Positions 8,918-18,500 are shown, counted from the stretch's first letter. The stretch is 64,000 nucleotides of DNA from Nitrospira sp. (GCA_029194675.1 JARFXP010000007.1:28176-92175), one strand, 5' to 3'. Program-made: numbers and translations. Notes: a model not told the origin generated them from the letters alone.

Positions 8918-9457
8918 TCACTCATCTATACCGTCTCTTCGGCCTTGATGTTCCCTGCCTTGCATCCCATCCATGCCCTCACTCGGTCCCATGCCCCCTC
9001 TATGACCCCTCATGCCTGGTCCATGTCTCCTGGAAAAGGTCCGTTCATACTGAATGAGGGCCCAGATCTCTTCATCGGATAAGACCGGCCCGAATCCGAT
9101 CATGCCGGTGCCGAGCGAGCCATGTTTAATGACCCAGAAAAGTTCTCCTTCGGTGCGATGGCGCCAAAATCCGTGGTGCTGAAAATTGCGAGGAGCGGGA
9201 TTCAGTTTGGCGCCCGCTGGTCCTTTGCCGTCTCCGTCCGCTCCATGACAGGTGAAGCACGTGCCCTTACCATGATACAGCGCTTTGCCCTGCTCAATTA
9301 CCTCGGGCGAATTCGACAAGGGGCTTCTGAGAGCCCTTGCTTCAGCCAGCTTATCGGCAGGCACTCTCGGCTGCATCATGTGCCGCTCTGCTGAAGCGGC
9401 GGGGATCGCAAAGACAACCACGACGACCAATAACAGGAACCGGCTCGTCTTCATCAC
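8918..9457 (-). CDS. monohaem c-type cytochrome with Met/Gly-rich tail
   Basis: A 179-residue exported cytochrome c. The signal peptide (LLVVVVVFAIPAASA) is followed by CFTCHGADGDGKGPAG (haem c) and PAPRNFQHHGFWRHRTEGELFWVIKHGSLGTGMIGFG, the distal-Met region common to this cytochrome group. LSDEEIWALIQYERTF follows. The tail (about 35 residues) is rich in Gly, Met, Arg and His, unlike ordinary class I cytochromes. The C-terminal half of the four-haem protein at 10936-12345 resembles it closely. Confidence 0.9.
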   Translation of the reverse strand: MMKTSRFLLLVVVVVFAIPAASAERHMMQPRVPADKLAEARALRSPLSNSPEVIEQGKALYHGKGTCFTCHGADGDGKGPAGAKLNPAPRNFQHHGFWRHRTEGELFWVIKHGSLGTGMIGFGPVLSDEEIWALIQYERTFSRRHGPGMRGHRGGMGPSEGMDGMQGREHQGRRDGIDE

Positions 9458-9487
9458 CCTGTTCCCCCATTCATTTCATTCCAGAAA

Positions 9488-9847
9488 TCAGAACATCACG
9501 TTCCGATCGCGCTCGGCGACGGCTTTGATGTAATCCGGCATGCCTTTGATGGAAGCACCGGCCACCAGATCTCCTCCGCCAATTTGTCTGGCCACAGCAC
9601 AGGCACCGCACACCCAGATCGACACACCAGACGCCTGGATAGCTGCGAGTAGTTCTTTCAACGGAGTCAGGTTCACACCGGTCACATGATCAGCGGCACC
9701 TTTCCGTCCCAACGTCACGGCTTCATTCCACAGCCACAGCACCACGTCATGTCCTTGTTCCTTGGCCGTTTTGGCGGCCATGAACGGCAAGGTCGCCATC
9801 GTGGGATCGTCGGTTCCTCGGCTGCCGGAAATGATGAAAGTCGCCAT
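9488..9847 (-). CDS. DsrE-family protein
   Basis: A 119-residue cytoplasmic protein with a DsrE/DsrF-like fold: MATFIISGSRGTDDPTMATLPFMAAKTAKEQGHDV, then GVSIWVCGACAVARQIGG, whose Cys lies at the position used for sulfur chemistry in DsrE/TusD relatives. C-terminal PDYIKAV is also typical. Its role here is unknown. Its neighbours are a peroxidase and cytochromes, which suggests redox or sulfur handling (inference). Confidence 0.82.
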   Translation of the reverse strand: MATFIISGSRGTDDPTMATLPFMAAKTAKEQGHDVVLWLWNEAVTLGRKGAADHVTGVNLTPLKELLAAIQASGVSIWVCGACAVARQIGGGDLVAGASIKGMPDYIKAVAERDRNVMF

Positions 9848-9876
9848 CGTCTAGTACTCCTTTCCTGTGTGGACTG

Positions 9877-10797
9877 TCATGGTTTGAGTGACGCTATCGT
9901 TTCCAGTGATGGCGCGAAGAATGTCGCGCCTGTGACAGCCCGGCTGAATTCCATTAATCGATCGTGCTTCCCATCGTGCGTCGTCCCCATCATGCGAGCC
10001 AGCATCAGGTCGAAAACGTTGAGAGACTTCGTGTAGGCGACGAAGTAAAGCCCCGCTTCACGGACGGTCCCCCAAGGATAACTTTGTCTCAGGATTTGCA
10101 GTTCCTCCCCGTCTCGCTCGATCACCACGCGGCTGATGTGAGCCGTGTCGGGTTTTCTCGATTTCGGCAGCTCGACGCTGTTCCGCTTCGTCCTTCCGAT
10201 AATCCCTTCCTGCTCCTGGTCCCCCAACCGCCGCCACCGTTCGAGATCGTGAATATAGCGCTGGACCGCCACGTAGCTGCCGCAGGCGAAACGCCGATCC
10301 TCTGCTCCGATCAAGGCGGCGCCCGCCCTGGCCTTCCCTGTGGGGTTTTCTGTTCCGTCGATGAATCCAGTCAGGTCTCGTGAATCGCGATACCGGAATC
10401 CGTGTATCTCCTCGCTCACCGTCGCAACGTGCTGCAAACGTTGTGCGAGCTTCATTGCGAGATCGAGATTCAAGTCATGACGCCCGGAACGGATCTGCAC
10501 CAGGAGATCTCCTCCGGTCGCAGGTGCTACGCGCCCATTTGCTTCAATGGCGCGGAACGGCCGAAGTCCGGCAGGACGGTTCTCCGGTGAGAGCCGATCC
10601 CAGAGGCCGGAACCGATACCAAACGCGCAGAAGAGCCCTGCCCTTTTCTCACGAATTGCGAGCGTCTTCGCTGTCGGGAGAATATCCCGTATTGCCTTGA
10701 TCCATGCCGAGCGTTCGGCACCATGGCCGGTTGTAAACGTGAGAAAATAGGCATGAGGGCTTCCTGCTGCAAGGACGCCAGGTTGCGGTGTCGGCAT
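9877..10797 (-). CDS. Dyp-type haem peroxidase
   Basis: A 306-residue dye-decolorising peroxidase. The GxxDG motif is present as GFIDGTENPTG, the distal catalytic Asp region. The C-terminal HDGKHDRLMEFSRAVTG supplies the conserved HDxLLxF-like segment. RxYPWG-type SYPWGTVREAGLYFVAY and SLNVFDLMLARMMG also fit. No signal peptide is visible, so it is probably cytoplasmic or encapsulated. No encapsulin gene is seen in the window. It lies between the DsrE gene and the four-haem cytochrome. Confidence 0.93.
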   Translation of the reverse strand: MPTPQPGVLAAGSPHAYFLTFTTGHGAERSAWIKAIRDILPTAKTLAIREKRAGLFCAFGIGSGLWDRLSPENRPAGLRPFRAIEANGRVAPATGGDLLVQIRSGRHDLNLDLAMKLAQRLQHVATVSEEIHGFRYRDSRDLTGFIDGTENPTGKARAGAALIGAEDRRFACGSYVAVQRYIHDLERWRRLGDQEQEGIIGRTKRNSVELPKSRKPDTAHISRVVIERDGEELQILRQSYPWGTVREAGLYFVAYTKSLNVFDLMLARMMGTTHDGKHDRLMEFSRAVTGATFFAPSLETIASLKP

Positions 10798-10935
10798 CAG
10801 TCATTCCTTTCTACTCCGTCGTTCTTCAATCGTATCCGGCTGGACAAGCGGGATTCCCAATTCACGTGTGGGGCCAAGGCGGTCATCAAATCTTGCCTTT
10901 CCCATCCTAGCGACAGACAAGCCACGCTTCATGCG

Positions 10936-12345
10936 TTACTTCGCCAGCGAACGAATGTAGTGAATCAGCTGCCATACTTGTTCATCCGGCAGCAAGGCAA
11001 ACGACATCATCCCTGTTCCAGGGGAACCATTCTTGATGATCCAGAACAGTTGACCATCGGGAATGTCTCGCATCATCGTCCCACAGGTAAAATTTCTTGG
11101 CGGCGGCACCAGGGCCGCGCCCATCAAGCCCTTGCCATCGCCTTGCTCGCCGTGACACATGACACAGGCGACGGGTGGCGCTGTCTTGAGAAACAACTCC
11201 TTGCCCGCTTGGATTGAACCAGCCGAGGATGAATGCGGATTTGTTTTGGAGAGGAAGTCTTCCGGCGCCTTGGCCGTCTTGCGCGGCTGCACACAGGCCG
11301 CGCCTTGAGCACCGCCACCCGCGGCGGCGACATCCGGTAGTCCCTTGAACGTCACCTTCAAATAGGCGATTACATCTGCTACCCCCTGCTGCCCGATGGT
11401 CAGCCCCCAGTACGGCATATTCGGCGATTTGCCGACAGCCGGACCACCATGGTTGATCACGGTATAGAGATATTCCATCGGAAGTTTTTCAAACGGCATG
11501 TTGGCGTGAATCGCCGGCTTCGGCTCCAAGCCCGACGCGGCAGGGCCGTCACCTTTGCCGGTCAGCCCGTGACACTGGGCGCAGTATTCCTTGTACAACA
11601 CCTTGCCGCGCTCCGCGTCCGCCTTGCCGAACTCAGGACTCGTCCACGGCTCATAATATTGAAAGTCGGGCACTCCTTGGACCATCAGATAGCCGATCAC
11701 GGCACGCAGTTGCGGTTCCGTCGCATCAGCCAGGAATTCACCGCTGTGCGGGACGAAGTCCTGTGGGTTCAGACCGAAGCGAAACAGCCAGTCCTTGTCA
11801 TATCGCTGACCGGACTTCTGCAGAGCCGCGCTCTGTTGCCCCCCAATCAATTTACCGTTCTCCTCGATCGTGTGGCAGCCGAGGCAGGCATGGGCCTTAT
11901 AGGCCGCCGCACCAAACTTGACGTCGAACTTCGTGACCTTTGAGAGATCAAATGCGCCGACCGTTACGCGCGGGTCTTTGTTGTGTTGGGCGAAGTAATC
12001 GGCGATTTCGTTCGCCTCAGATTCTGTCACCATGGGGTGCTTCGATGGAACGTCCGTCACATCCCACCGATAGCCTTTGGCATAGATCGGGGCTTCTTTT
12101 CCGGTGAGCCAACGAATAAGCCAAGACCGTTGATACTTGCTGCCAGCCCAGATCAAGTCAGGAGCTCGGAGATTGAACCGAGAGTCGGCTGTCCCTTCCA
12201 ACCGGTGACATTGCACACAGGTTTGTTGGAGCGGATCCTTTGCGCGGGATTGATCACTCGCAAAGGAGGGGTCCTGAAATAGAGCCACTCCTGCCGTCAG
12301 AGTCACAGTGGCTGCAATCACTCTCCTGAATTCTTCCAGACCCAT
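10936..12345 (-). CDS. four-haem c-type cytochrome
   Basis: A 469-residue exported protein with four CxxCH sites: CVQCH, CLGCH, CAQCH and CVMCH. The signal sequence is MGLEEFRRVIAATVTLTAGVALF. The last domain repeats the pattern of the monohaem cytochrome at 8918-9457 (PPPRNFTCGTMM...LFWIIKNGSPGTGMMSF). Protein layout suggests fused monohaem modules for periplasmic electron transfer. ATG 12345 has GGAGAGG in front; upstream in-frame codons overlap osmC and are unlikely. Confidence 0.9.
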   Translation of the reverse strand: MGLEEFRRVIAATVTLTAGVALFQDPSFASDQSRAKDPLQQTCVQCHRLEGTADSRFNLRAPDLIWAGSKYQRSWLIRWLTGKEAPIYAKGYRWDVTDVPSKHPMVTESEANEIADYFAQHNKDPRVTVGAFDLSKVTKFDVKFGAAAYKAHACLGCHTIEENGKLIGGQQSAALQKSGQRYDKDWLFRFGLNPQDFVPHSGEFLADATEPQLRAVIGYLMVQGVPDFQYYEPWTSPEFGKADAERGKVLYKEYCAQCHGLTGKGDGPAASGLEPKPAIHANMPFEKLPMEYLYTVINHGGPAVGKSPNMPYWGLTIGQQGVADVIAYLKVTFKGLPDVAAAGGGAQGAACVQPRKTAKAPEDFLSKTNPHSSSAGSIQAGKELFLKTAPPVACVMCHGEQGDGKGLMGAALVPPPRNFTCGTMMRDIPDGQLFWIIKNGSPGTGMMSFALLPDEQVWQLIHYIRSLAK

Positions 12346-12401
12346 CTTCCTCTCCTTCGGTTGATGACGCCTTAATTTCACGCTGTGTCTTGTGTGTGCT
12401 C

Positions 12402-12821
12402 TCACGACCCGTTGGCTTTCTGATGTGTGGACGGATTCAACTTGATCTCGATGGTCGGCCTCACCGCGATTGATTGGTGCACAGTGCACCCATGCGCCAC
12501 CTTCAACAGCCGCTCTCTTTGTTCCACCGTGATTCGATGGGGAAGGTGGATTCCGATATCGATACGACCGACACGATGCGGGCTTTCAGCCATCGCCCAT
12601 TCGGCGTCGACGGTCAAGCCATCTCGTGAAATACCGTGCCGCCCGCAGAATTGCCCGACGAAGTACGCAACGCAACTAGCGACGGACCCGACAAAGAGTT
12701 CAACCGGACCCATTCCGGCACCCTGCCCCCCGTCCTCCACTGCCTGATCGGTGATGATTCGATGCTGGCCGCTCACAATGTCGTAGCGTGTCCCGCCGTG
12801 AAAAGTGGCCGTGAGTTTCAT
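12402..12821 (-). CDS. OsmC-family protein
   Basis: A 139-residue OsmC/Ohr-fold protein. The two conserved cysteines lie in SCVAYFVGQFCGRHGI and HGCTVHQSI. GPVELFVGSVASC matches the helix that carries the first one. Such proteins reduce organic hydroperoxides or bind persulfides. The ATG overlaps the stop of the small lipoprotein gene (ATGA), so the DUF2892 gene, the lipoprotein and OsmC form one transcription unit. Confidence 0.88.
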   Translation of the reverse strand: MKLTATFHGGTRYDIVSGQHRIITDQAVEDGGQGAGMGPVELFVGSVASCVAYFVGQFCGRHGISRDGLTVDAEWAMAESPHRVGRIDIGIHLPHRITVEQRERLLKVAHGCTVHQSIAVRPTIEIKLNPSTHQKANGS

Positions 12822-12988
12822 GTCGCTTCTGGCTCCGGAAGTGGGGCAAGCAACGCATCGACCGGCGATTCCGCGTTCCGACGACCAGCCGCCTCCTCAT
12901 TCCCCGTCACACTTGGAGGTGGGACACAACTGATCGTCCCCAAGAACGTACTCACCAGCACGACGCCTACAATGACCGGTCGGTTCAT
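12818..12988 (-). CDS. small predicted lipoprotein (56 residues)
   Basis: A short gene encoding MNRPVIVGVVLVSTFLG followed by TISC, a plausible lipobox, then a Pro-rich tail (PPPSVTG ... PLPEPEAT). GAGG lies eight bases before ATG 12988. The stop overlaps the osmC start by ATGA, and the DUF2892 gene ends 10 bp upstream. The tight coupling argues that it is expressed. I recognise no domain. Confidence 0.65.
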   Translation of the reverse strand: MNRPVIVGVVLVSTFLGTISCVPPPSVTGNEEAAGRRNAESPVDALLAPLPEPEAT

Positions 12989-12998
12989 AGACTGGACC

Positions 12999-13217
12999 TC
13001 ATTTATTCACACCGGACGCCGGAGAACGGGTACTGATCTCGAACAACGTGAATAGGGGGCAATACCCCACCGCCCCAGTGAGCAGCAGTATGACCCCCAC
13101 CGCAAGTGCTGCTCCTGCAACGGCGGTTGAAAACCCCGCAAAGAGGCCGATCATGATCGCCAGTAGTCCTGCTCCAATTCGAATTGGTCTCTCAATCCCT
13201 CCGACATTGCACGTCAT
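12999..13217 (-). CDS. DUF2892 membrane protein
   Basis: A 72-residue protein with the N-terminal MTCNVGGIERPIRIGAG and two hydrophobic helices. It ends YCPLFTLFEIST, the characteristic DUF2892 (YgaP-like membrane tail) pattern. Function is unknown; relatives are often fused or adjacent to rhodanese and OsmC genes, as here. A strong site (GGAGGAGG) precedes the ATG. It is first in the operon with the small lipoprotein and OsmC. Confidence 0.88.
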   Translation of the reverse strand: MTCNVGGIERPIRIGAGLLAIMIGLFAGFSTAVAGAALAVGVILLLTGAVGYCPLFTLFEISTRSPASGVNK

Positions 13218-13301
13218 CGCAACACCTCCTCCATAAATCTGAGCGCTGTTGATTTGTCTGTCACCGTGATATGAGACAACGCACGCACATTGGATTCACC
13301 T

Positions 13302-13691
13302 CTATGGTTGCCCACTAGACTCAACTCCGAGTGTGCGCACATAGGTCAAGACATCCCAAATCTCTTCGTCTGAGAGACTGTATTTCCACGCACCCATAGC
13401 AGTATTCGGTTTGCCATCATGAATGCGCCGGAACAACGTGCCGTCGAGTCGATTTTGGACAATAGCCGACGTGCGGTCGGCCGGAGGCGGAACGAGTTTG
13501 ATTCCGAGCGCACCCTTGCCGTCGATTCCGTGGCAACGGATGCAAGTATTCACATAGATTTCTCGCCCAGTGACTGGATCACCTCCATTTGGGGAACCAG
13601 TAAGATCTTTCACTCCGATATTGCTCAATCCCAGCGCTGACAAACCGGCTAACGCTGCGCACAACACCACCCTTCGTCTACCAGCATGCAT
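13302..13691 (-). CDS. monohaem c-type cytochrome
   Basis: A 129-residue exported cytochrome c with one site, CIRCHGIDGKGALGIKLVPPPADRT. It ends DEEIWDVLTYVRTLG, the class I C-terminal helix. MGAWKYSLSDEEI supplies the axial Met. The N-terminus is a signal peptide. A sigma-54-like element lies about 30 bp upstream of the start. Confidence 0.92.
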   Translation of the reverse strand: MHAGRRRVVLCAALAGLSALGLSNIGVKDLTGSPNGGDPVTGREIYVNTCIRCHGIDGKGALGIKLVPPPADRTSAIVQNRLDGTLFRRIHDGKPNTAMGAWKYSLSDEEIWDVLTYVRTLGVESSGQP

Positions 13692-13717
13692 CTTTCATCC
13701 CCTCGATGACCTCCATC

Positions 13718-13734
13718 TTGCGATCACTGTGCCA
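13718..13734 (-). promoter_or_regulatory. candidate sigma-54 promoter of the cytochrome gene
   Basis: The minus strand reads TGGCACAGTGATCGCAA. This keeps TGGCAC at -24 and GC at -12 with the obligatory 10-bp gap between GG and GC. The -12 box is TCGCA instead of TTGCA. It lies about 27 bp before ATG 13691. A 9-bp inverted repeat (ATTGGCGAA/TTCGCCAAT, 13825-13858) lies about 110 bp further upstream, where an enhancer would be expected. Confidence 0.5.
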
Positions 13735-13878
13735 TTAACCGCCAATGTGCATGGTGATTTGTACCTTTATTTGTCAATTACTTCTGTCGTTTTATTGAAG
13801 TCGCGCGCGGAGGAGCAGGAGTGGATTGGCGAAAAACCCGCAGGGCCGCTTCGCCAATGATGCAGAATGCTACAGAGC

Positions 13879-13894
13879 TTGCCTCTTGAGCCAC
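13879..13894. repeat. left 16-bp target duplication of the IS
   Basis: TTGCCTCTTGAGCCAC directly precedes the left end of the insertion sequence. It is repeated perfectly at 15310-15325 after the right end. The perfect match indicates a recent insertion. Confidence 0.9.
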
Positions 13895-15309
13895 TGTAAT
13901 CCCAAAATGATAATGTCCGGTTTCACCAAAGTAGAAATGTCCTCTTCGTTGATAGACTGCCCGTTCTTCAAAGGAGGACGGGATGGTGGGAGAGGACAGG
14001 GTGATGATGAGTGCCAAGGAGTTGCGGCGGATCCATGTGATTCGCCAGGTGCGGGACAAGCGGATCACACAACAGGAGGCGGGCACCATGTTGCGGCTGA
14101 CGGAGCGTCAGATCCGGCGCCTTCTTGGGCGGGTAAAGGAGGAGGGCGACCAGGGACGTGTCCATCGGGGACGGGGGAAGCCGTCGAATCGGCGCATCGC
14201 GGAGCCGGTCAAGGCGAAGATGCTGCGGCTGTATGAGACACGCTATGGAGACTTTGGGCCGACGTTGGCGGCGGAGAAGTTGACGGAGCGGCACCGACTC
14301 GAGGTCAGCGACGAGACTCTGCGGCGCTGGTTGCGGGAGCGGGGGATTGATCATTTCGCACGCCGGAAGCGACCGCATCGCGCGTGGCGTGCGCGCAAGG
14401 CGCATGTCGGGGAACTGGTGCAACTGGATGGGTCCCATCATGATTGGTTGGAGGGGCGCGGCCCGTGGGGTGTCCTGATGGCCTACATCGACGATGCGAG
14501 CAGTCGCGTCTTTGCTCGGTTCTATGAGTACGAGGGCACGATCCCGGCGATGGACAGCTTCCAGCGCTACATTCGGCACCAGGGGATTCCGCTGGCCATC
14601 TATGCGGACAAGCATACGACCTACCAGTCGCCAGCTGAGCCCACGGTGGCGGAGCAGCTGGCCGGGGAGGCACCCCAGAGTCAGTTCGGACGGGCACTGG
14701 ATGAGCTGGGGGTTGAGCTGATCGCGGCGCACTCCCCACAGGCCAAGGGGCGGGTGGAGCGGCTGTTTAAGACGTTCCAGGATCGACTGGTCAAGGAGTT
14801 GCGCCTCGCACGGATTGGGACCTTCGAGGCGGCGAACCGATTCCTGGAGGGCTATCTGCCGGTCTACAACCGCCGGTTCGCGGTGCGGCCGGCGCACGCA
14901 GTCAATCTGCATCGGCCGAAGCCGACGGCCCAGGTGCTGGAGCGAAGCCTGTGTATCAAGACATCCCGGTGTCTGCGGAAGGACTTCACCATTGCTCATG
15001 AAGGGCGGCTCTATCAGGTTCACGACAATCTCCGCGCCACTCGTGTGGTGGTCGAAGAACATGTGGATGGGACGATGCGGCTCACGCACCACGGACGGGC
15101 GCTCGCCTTTCACGCGATCGCGGCGCGACCTGTGTCGGCGGCAGCGGTCACGGCGGTGTCCCGATCGCAGCGCCCGATCAAACCGCCGGCGGATCATCCA
15201 TGGCGCAAGCGATGGCGGCAGGAACGAGGACACCACCCGGCGGCGGCCGGAACATAAACCGGACATTTCTACTTTGGGAGAAAGCGGACATTTCTATTTG
15301 GGCTTGACA
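13895..15309 (+). mobile_element. IS1202/ISNCY-like insertion sequence
   Basis: A 1415-bp element. Its ends are imperfect inverted repeats of about 50 bp starting TGT, with shared blocks AAATGTCCG and AAAGTAGAAATGTCC. It is flanked by a perfect 16-bp direct repeat. One transposase gene fills it. From memory, long duplications of 15-18 bp are a trait of the ISTde1 group within the IS1202 family, formerly filed as ISNCY. Its right end is about 265 bp upstream of the lipopeptide synthetase and points the same way. Confidence 0.85.
13983..15257 (+). CDS. ISNCY/IS1202-family transposase
   Basis: A 424-residue DDE transposase. The N-terminus has a helix-turn-helix (RITQQEAGTMLRLTERQIRRLL) and a second DNA-binding segment around residues 95-120. 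The catalytic core shows VQLDGSHHDWLEG, then YIDDASSRVFARFYEYE and IYADKHTTY. KGRVERLFKTFQDRL supplies the likely Glu. A Mu-transposase-like C-terminal domain follows. The gene appears intact, so the element may still be active. A long antisense frame exists but has no protein-like signal. Confidence 0.92.
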   Translation: MVGEDRVMMSAKELRRIHVIRQVRDKRITQQEAGTMLRLTERQIRRLLGRVKEEGDQGRVHRGRGKPSNRRIAEPVKAKMLRLYETRYGDFGPTLAAEKLTERHRLEVSDETLRRWLRERGIDHFARRKRPHRAWRARKAHVGELVQLDGSHHDWLEGRGPWGVLMAYIDDASSRVFARFYEYEGTIPAMDSFQRYIRHQGIPLAIYADKHTTYQSPAEPTVAEQLAGEAPQSQFGRALDELGVELIAAHSPQAKGRVERLFKTFQDRLVKELRLARIGTFEAANRFLEGYLPVYNRRFAVRPAHAVNLHRPKPTAQVLERSLCIKTSRCLRKDFTIAHEGRLYQVHDNLRATRVVVEEHVDGTMRLTHHGRALAFHAIAARPVSAAAVTAVSRSQRPIKPPADHPWRKRWRQERGHHPAAAGT

Positions 15310-15325
15310 TTGCCTCTTGAGCCAC
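15310..15325. repeat. right 16-bp target duplication of the IS
   Basis: An exact copy of the 16 bp at 13879-13894, directly after the right inverted repeat. The 250 bp from here to the synthetase start hold no gene. They must contain its leader, and I see no firm promoter. Confidence 0.9.
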
Positions 15326-15573
15326 TTGAATTAGCGTTTAGTGGGTAGTACCTTGTCTTACTTCCACCGACCTCAAGGCGACGACGGATCCTACACAAGG
15401 AAAGGTGCCCTTCGATGGAGCATGAACCGTTCGGGACAAAATTCCTTTGTGGTTGGAAACCGGGAAATTCTTTGATTTTGTTATCAAGCGCACTACCCTA
15501 GTCATCGGTGAAGGGAGAGCCGGTAGCAGTTGAATAGAATTTTCCCCCAATAGAAGGCTCGGGGCTCGCTTAC

Positions 15574-18500
15574 ATGTCTAAACTTCCTCCTCGGGCTATC
15601 CAAAACCTCCTTGACCTTTTCGAATTTCGATGTCGGCAACAGCCGGAAGCGCTTGCCTATGCCCTTATTCGTGACAACCTCGAAATCGAGAGTCGGCTGA
15701 CCTATGGTCAGCTTGAACGCAGAGTGCGTTCGCTTGCCGGCCATCTCGTGCGAGCGGTCCCACCAGGAACGAAAGTCCTTCTGCTCTATCCACAGGGACT
15801 CGATGCGGCATGCGCCTTTTGGGCATGTGCCTGTGCCGGTCTCGTGCCGGTTCCCACTCCGGCTCCTGATCCCGTCAGACAGAAACACAGCCTGCCGAGA
15901 CTTCGCTCTATTATTGAGGATGCCCGGACATCGCTTGTGCTTACGACCGCTGGCATCCAGGCTCTATCTTCCGAGCCATCAATCGCGAAGGGAGCTGGTC
16001 AGATTAAATGGGTAGCGACTGATCAACCCTACGATCAGGCCGACTCGATTGAGTTGCCCTGCCCTCCCAGCACCGCTCTTGCCTATTTGCAATATACCTC
16101 AGGATCGACGGCCACTCCTCGTGGCGTCATGATCAGCCATGGGAACGTCCTTTCTCACTGCAGGGCCTTGAGTCTGGCCGGAGAAGTGTCGGGCAGCAGC
16201 CGATCACTCTGCTGGTTGCCGTATTTCCATGACTATGGGTTACTGCACGGAATCATCGCCCCATTTTATGCCGGTATTCCCGCCTATCTCATGTCGCCCG
16301 TCACGTTTCTCCGGAGGCCATTACGTTGGCTCGAAGCCGTGTCTCGATTTGCGATTACCCACAGCGGGGGACCGAATTTTTCCTATGAGGCTTGTCTCAG
16401 AGCTGTGCGGCAACAGGAAGAATGGCAGGCTGACTTGAGCAAGTGGATGGTCGCCAGTTGCGGCGCTGAACCGATCCATCCGGATACGGTTGAGCAGTTC
16501 ATCAATACTTTTCATCCACGGGGCTTCCGGCGAACGGCATTTTCCCCTGGATATGGACTTGCTGAAGCTACGCTATTGGCCACGATGAAGCGGGCCGGGG
16601 CGGAACCGAGGTTCTTGCATGTTGAGGCCGACGCGTTGGCAGACTCGATCGTCAAAGAGTCTCCCGCATCGGGACAGGGAACTCGGACATTGGTCGGATG
16701 CGGGGAGCCCCTCGAAGAGACTCATGTACGGATTGTGAATCCTGCGACTCACCGCGAGTGTCCGCCAGGCCTTGTGGGAGAAGTGTGGCTGGCTGGAGCC
16801 GGGGTCGGCTCCGGATACTGGGACAAGCCGGAAGAAACCGCCGCCACATTTAAGGCCACAATCGCTGGGTCAGGAGAGGGTCCCTATTTACGGACCGGCG
16901 ATCTGGGATTCCTCCAGCGTGGAGAGCTGTTCCTGACCGGACGCCTCAAAGATCTGATCATCGTGCGTGGACGGAACTATTATCCTCACGATCTGGAGTG
17001 GTCGGCCCAACAAGCGCATCCAGGTTTGCGACGAGGATATGGGGCGGCTTTCTCCATTGAGTGCAAGACCGGAGAGCTGGTGGTGCTGGTCCATGAGATC
17101 GAGAAGCAGGTGTCTGAATCCGACCTGACGGAAGTGGTGAGCTGCATTCGTCGTGCCCTAGCTGAAGAATATGAACTCGAAATCCACACGGTGCTGCTGA
17201 TCAAGTCCGGCACGATCCCAAGAACCTCCAGCGGAAAAATTCAGCGGGGCGCCTGCAGAGCCGCCTTTGACGCTGGTCAACTCGCTATAGTCGCAGCAAG
17301 CACGCTGGACCAAGCTCAAGAGGCTGCAACCGATGGGGTACCGAGCGAGACTCCGCAAACTGCCATCGAGAAACGGCTGGCCGATATCTGGCAAGAGGTG
17401 CTGGGAGGGCCTCATCCGCATCGCCATGCGAACTTCTTTGCTCTCGGAGGCAATTCGCTCCTCGCGGCACAGGTTGTGGCGCGCATCCTCGATGTCTTCC
17501 ACGTCGAACTCCCGCTCGGCGTGCTGTTCGAATGTCCGACATTGTCCTCCCTCGCCGCTCAGATCGGTCAACCGAGCACGAGTTCGAATGCCGCAGACTC
17601 GGCCGGGGAGAAGCATGGGTACACAAATGTCGACGGCGGAACAGGGATTCCACTCGTTCCGCTTCCTTCGGCATCCACAAGAGAAGGCAGAATTCCTCTC
17701 AGTCCCTCGCAGCAGCGACTGTGGTTCCTGGAGCAAGTTCGCCCTGGGAGCGCGATCAACCACATTTCCATGGAAGTGCGTATACGGGGGGCGGTCAACC
17801 CCGAGGTGTTGGAGCGGTCCGTGCAGGAAATCGCCCGTCGTCACGAGATTCTTCGAACTCGTTTCGGATCGGAGCGAGGGGAGGGATTCGCGGAAGTTTC
17901 CTCTGAGGCAATCGTCACGATCGGACGGCAAGATTTTCAAGCATTGGACCCTCCAGAGCAAGAGATTCAGGTGCGGCAATTCTTACGAGCGGAGAGGAGC
18001 CGCCCGTTTGACTTGCGACAGGGACCGCTATTCAGGATGACCCTGCTAACGCTTGAACCGGCTGTGCAGGTCCTGGCGCTGACATTCCACCGTCTGGTTG
18101 CTGATGGGTGGTCGCTTCGTATCTTCTGGAAGGAATTGGCCCTTCTTTGGAAGGCCGACGGTGATATTCAAAAGGCTCGCCTTCCCACATTGACCGTTCA
18201 GTATGCGGACTATGCCGATTGGCAGAGAGTCAGGCTTGATCACGGTCTTCGTGAGGTCCACCGAGCCTACTGGGTTCGGCAGTTGAGCGGCGCTCGTTCT
18301 CCCGCTGAACTACCGGTCGATCGTCAGAGGCCGCGGGTGCGCACGTTCGAGGGAGGCGTGCGATCACGATCGCTTTCTCCGAAACTTTCAGCCGGCCTCG
18401 ACCTCTTCTGTCAGCATCAGAACGTCACGACGTTCATGGTGCTGTACGCCGTCTTTGCAATTTGGCTGCATCGCTACACACAAGAGTCGGATATCGTCAT

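Noticed and set aside
13968..15266. A 432-residue open frame antisense to the transposase
   Set aside because: High-GC antisense artefact: rich in Arg/Pro/Leu, no domain, and the plus-strand transposase has clear catalytic motifs.
15460..15500. TTGAT-TTTGTT-ATCAA palindrome before the synthetase as an operator
   Set aside because: Arms of only five bases in an AT-rich stretch; expected by chance.
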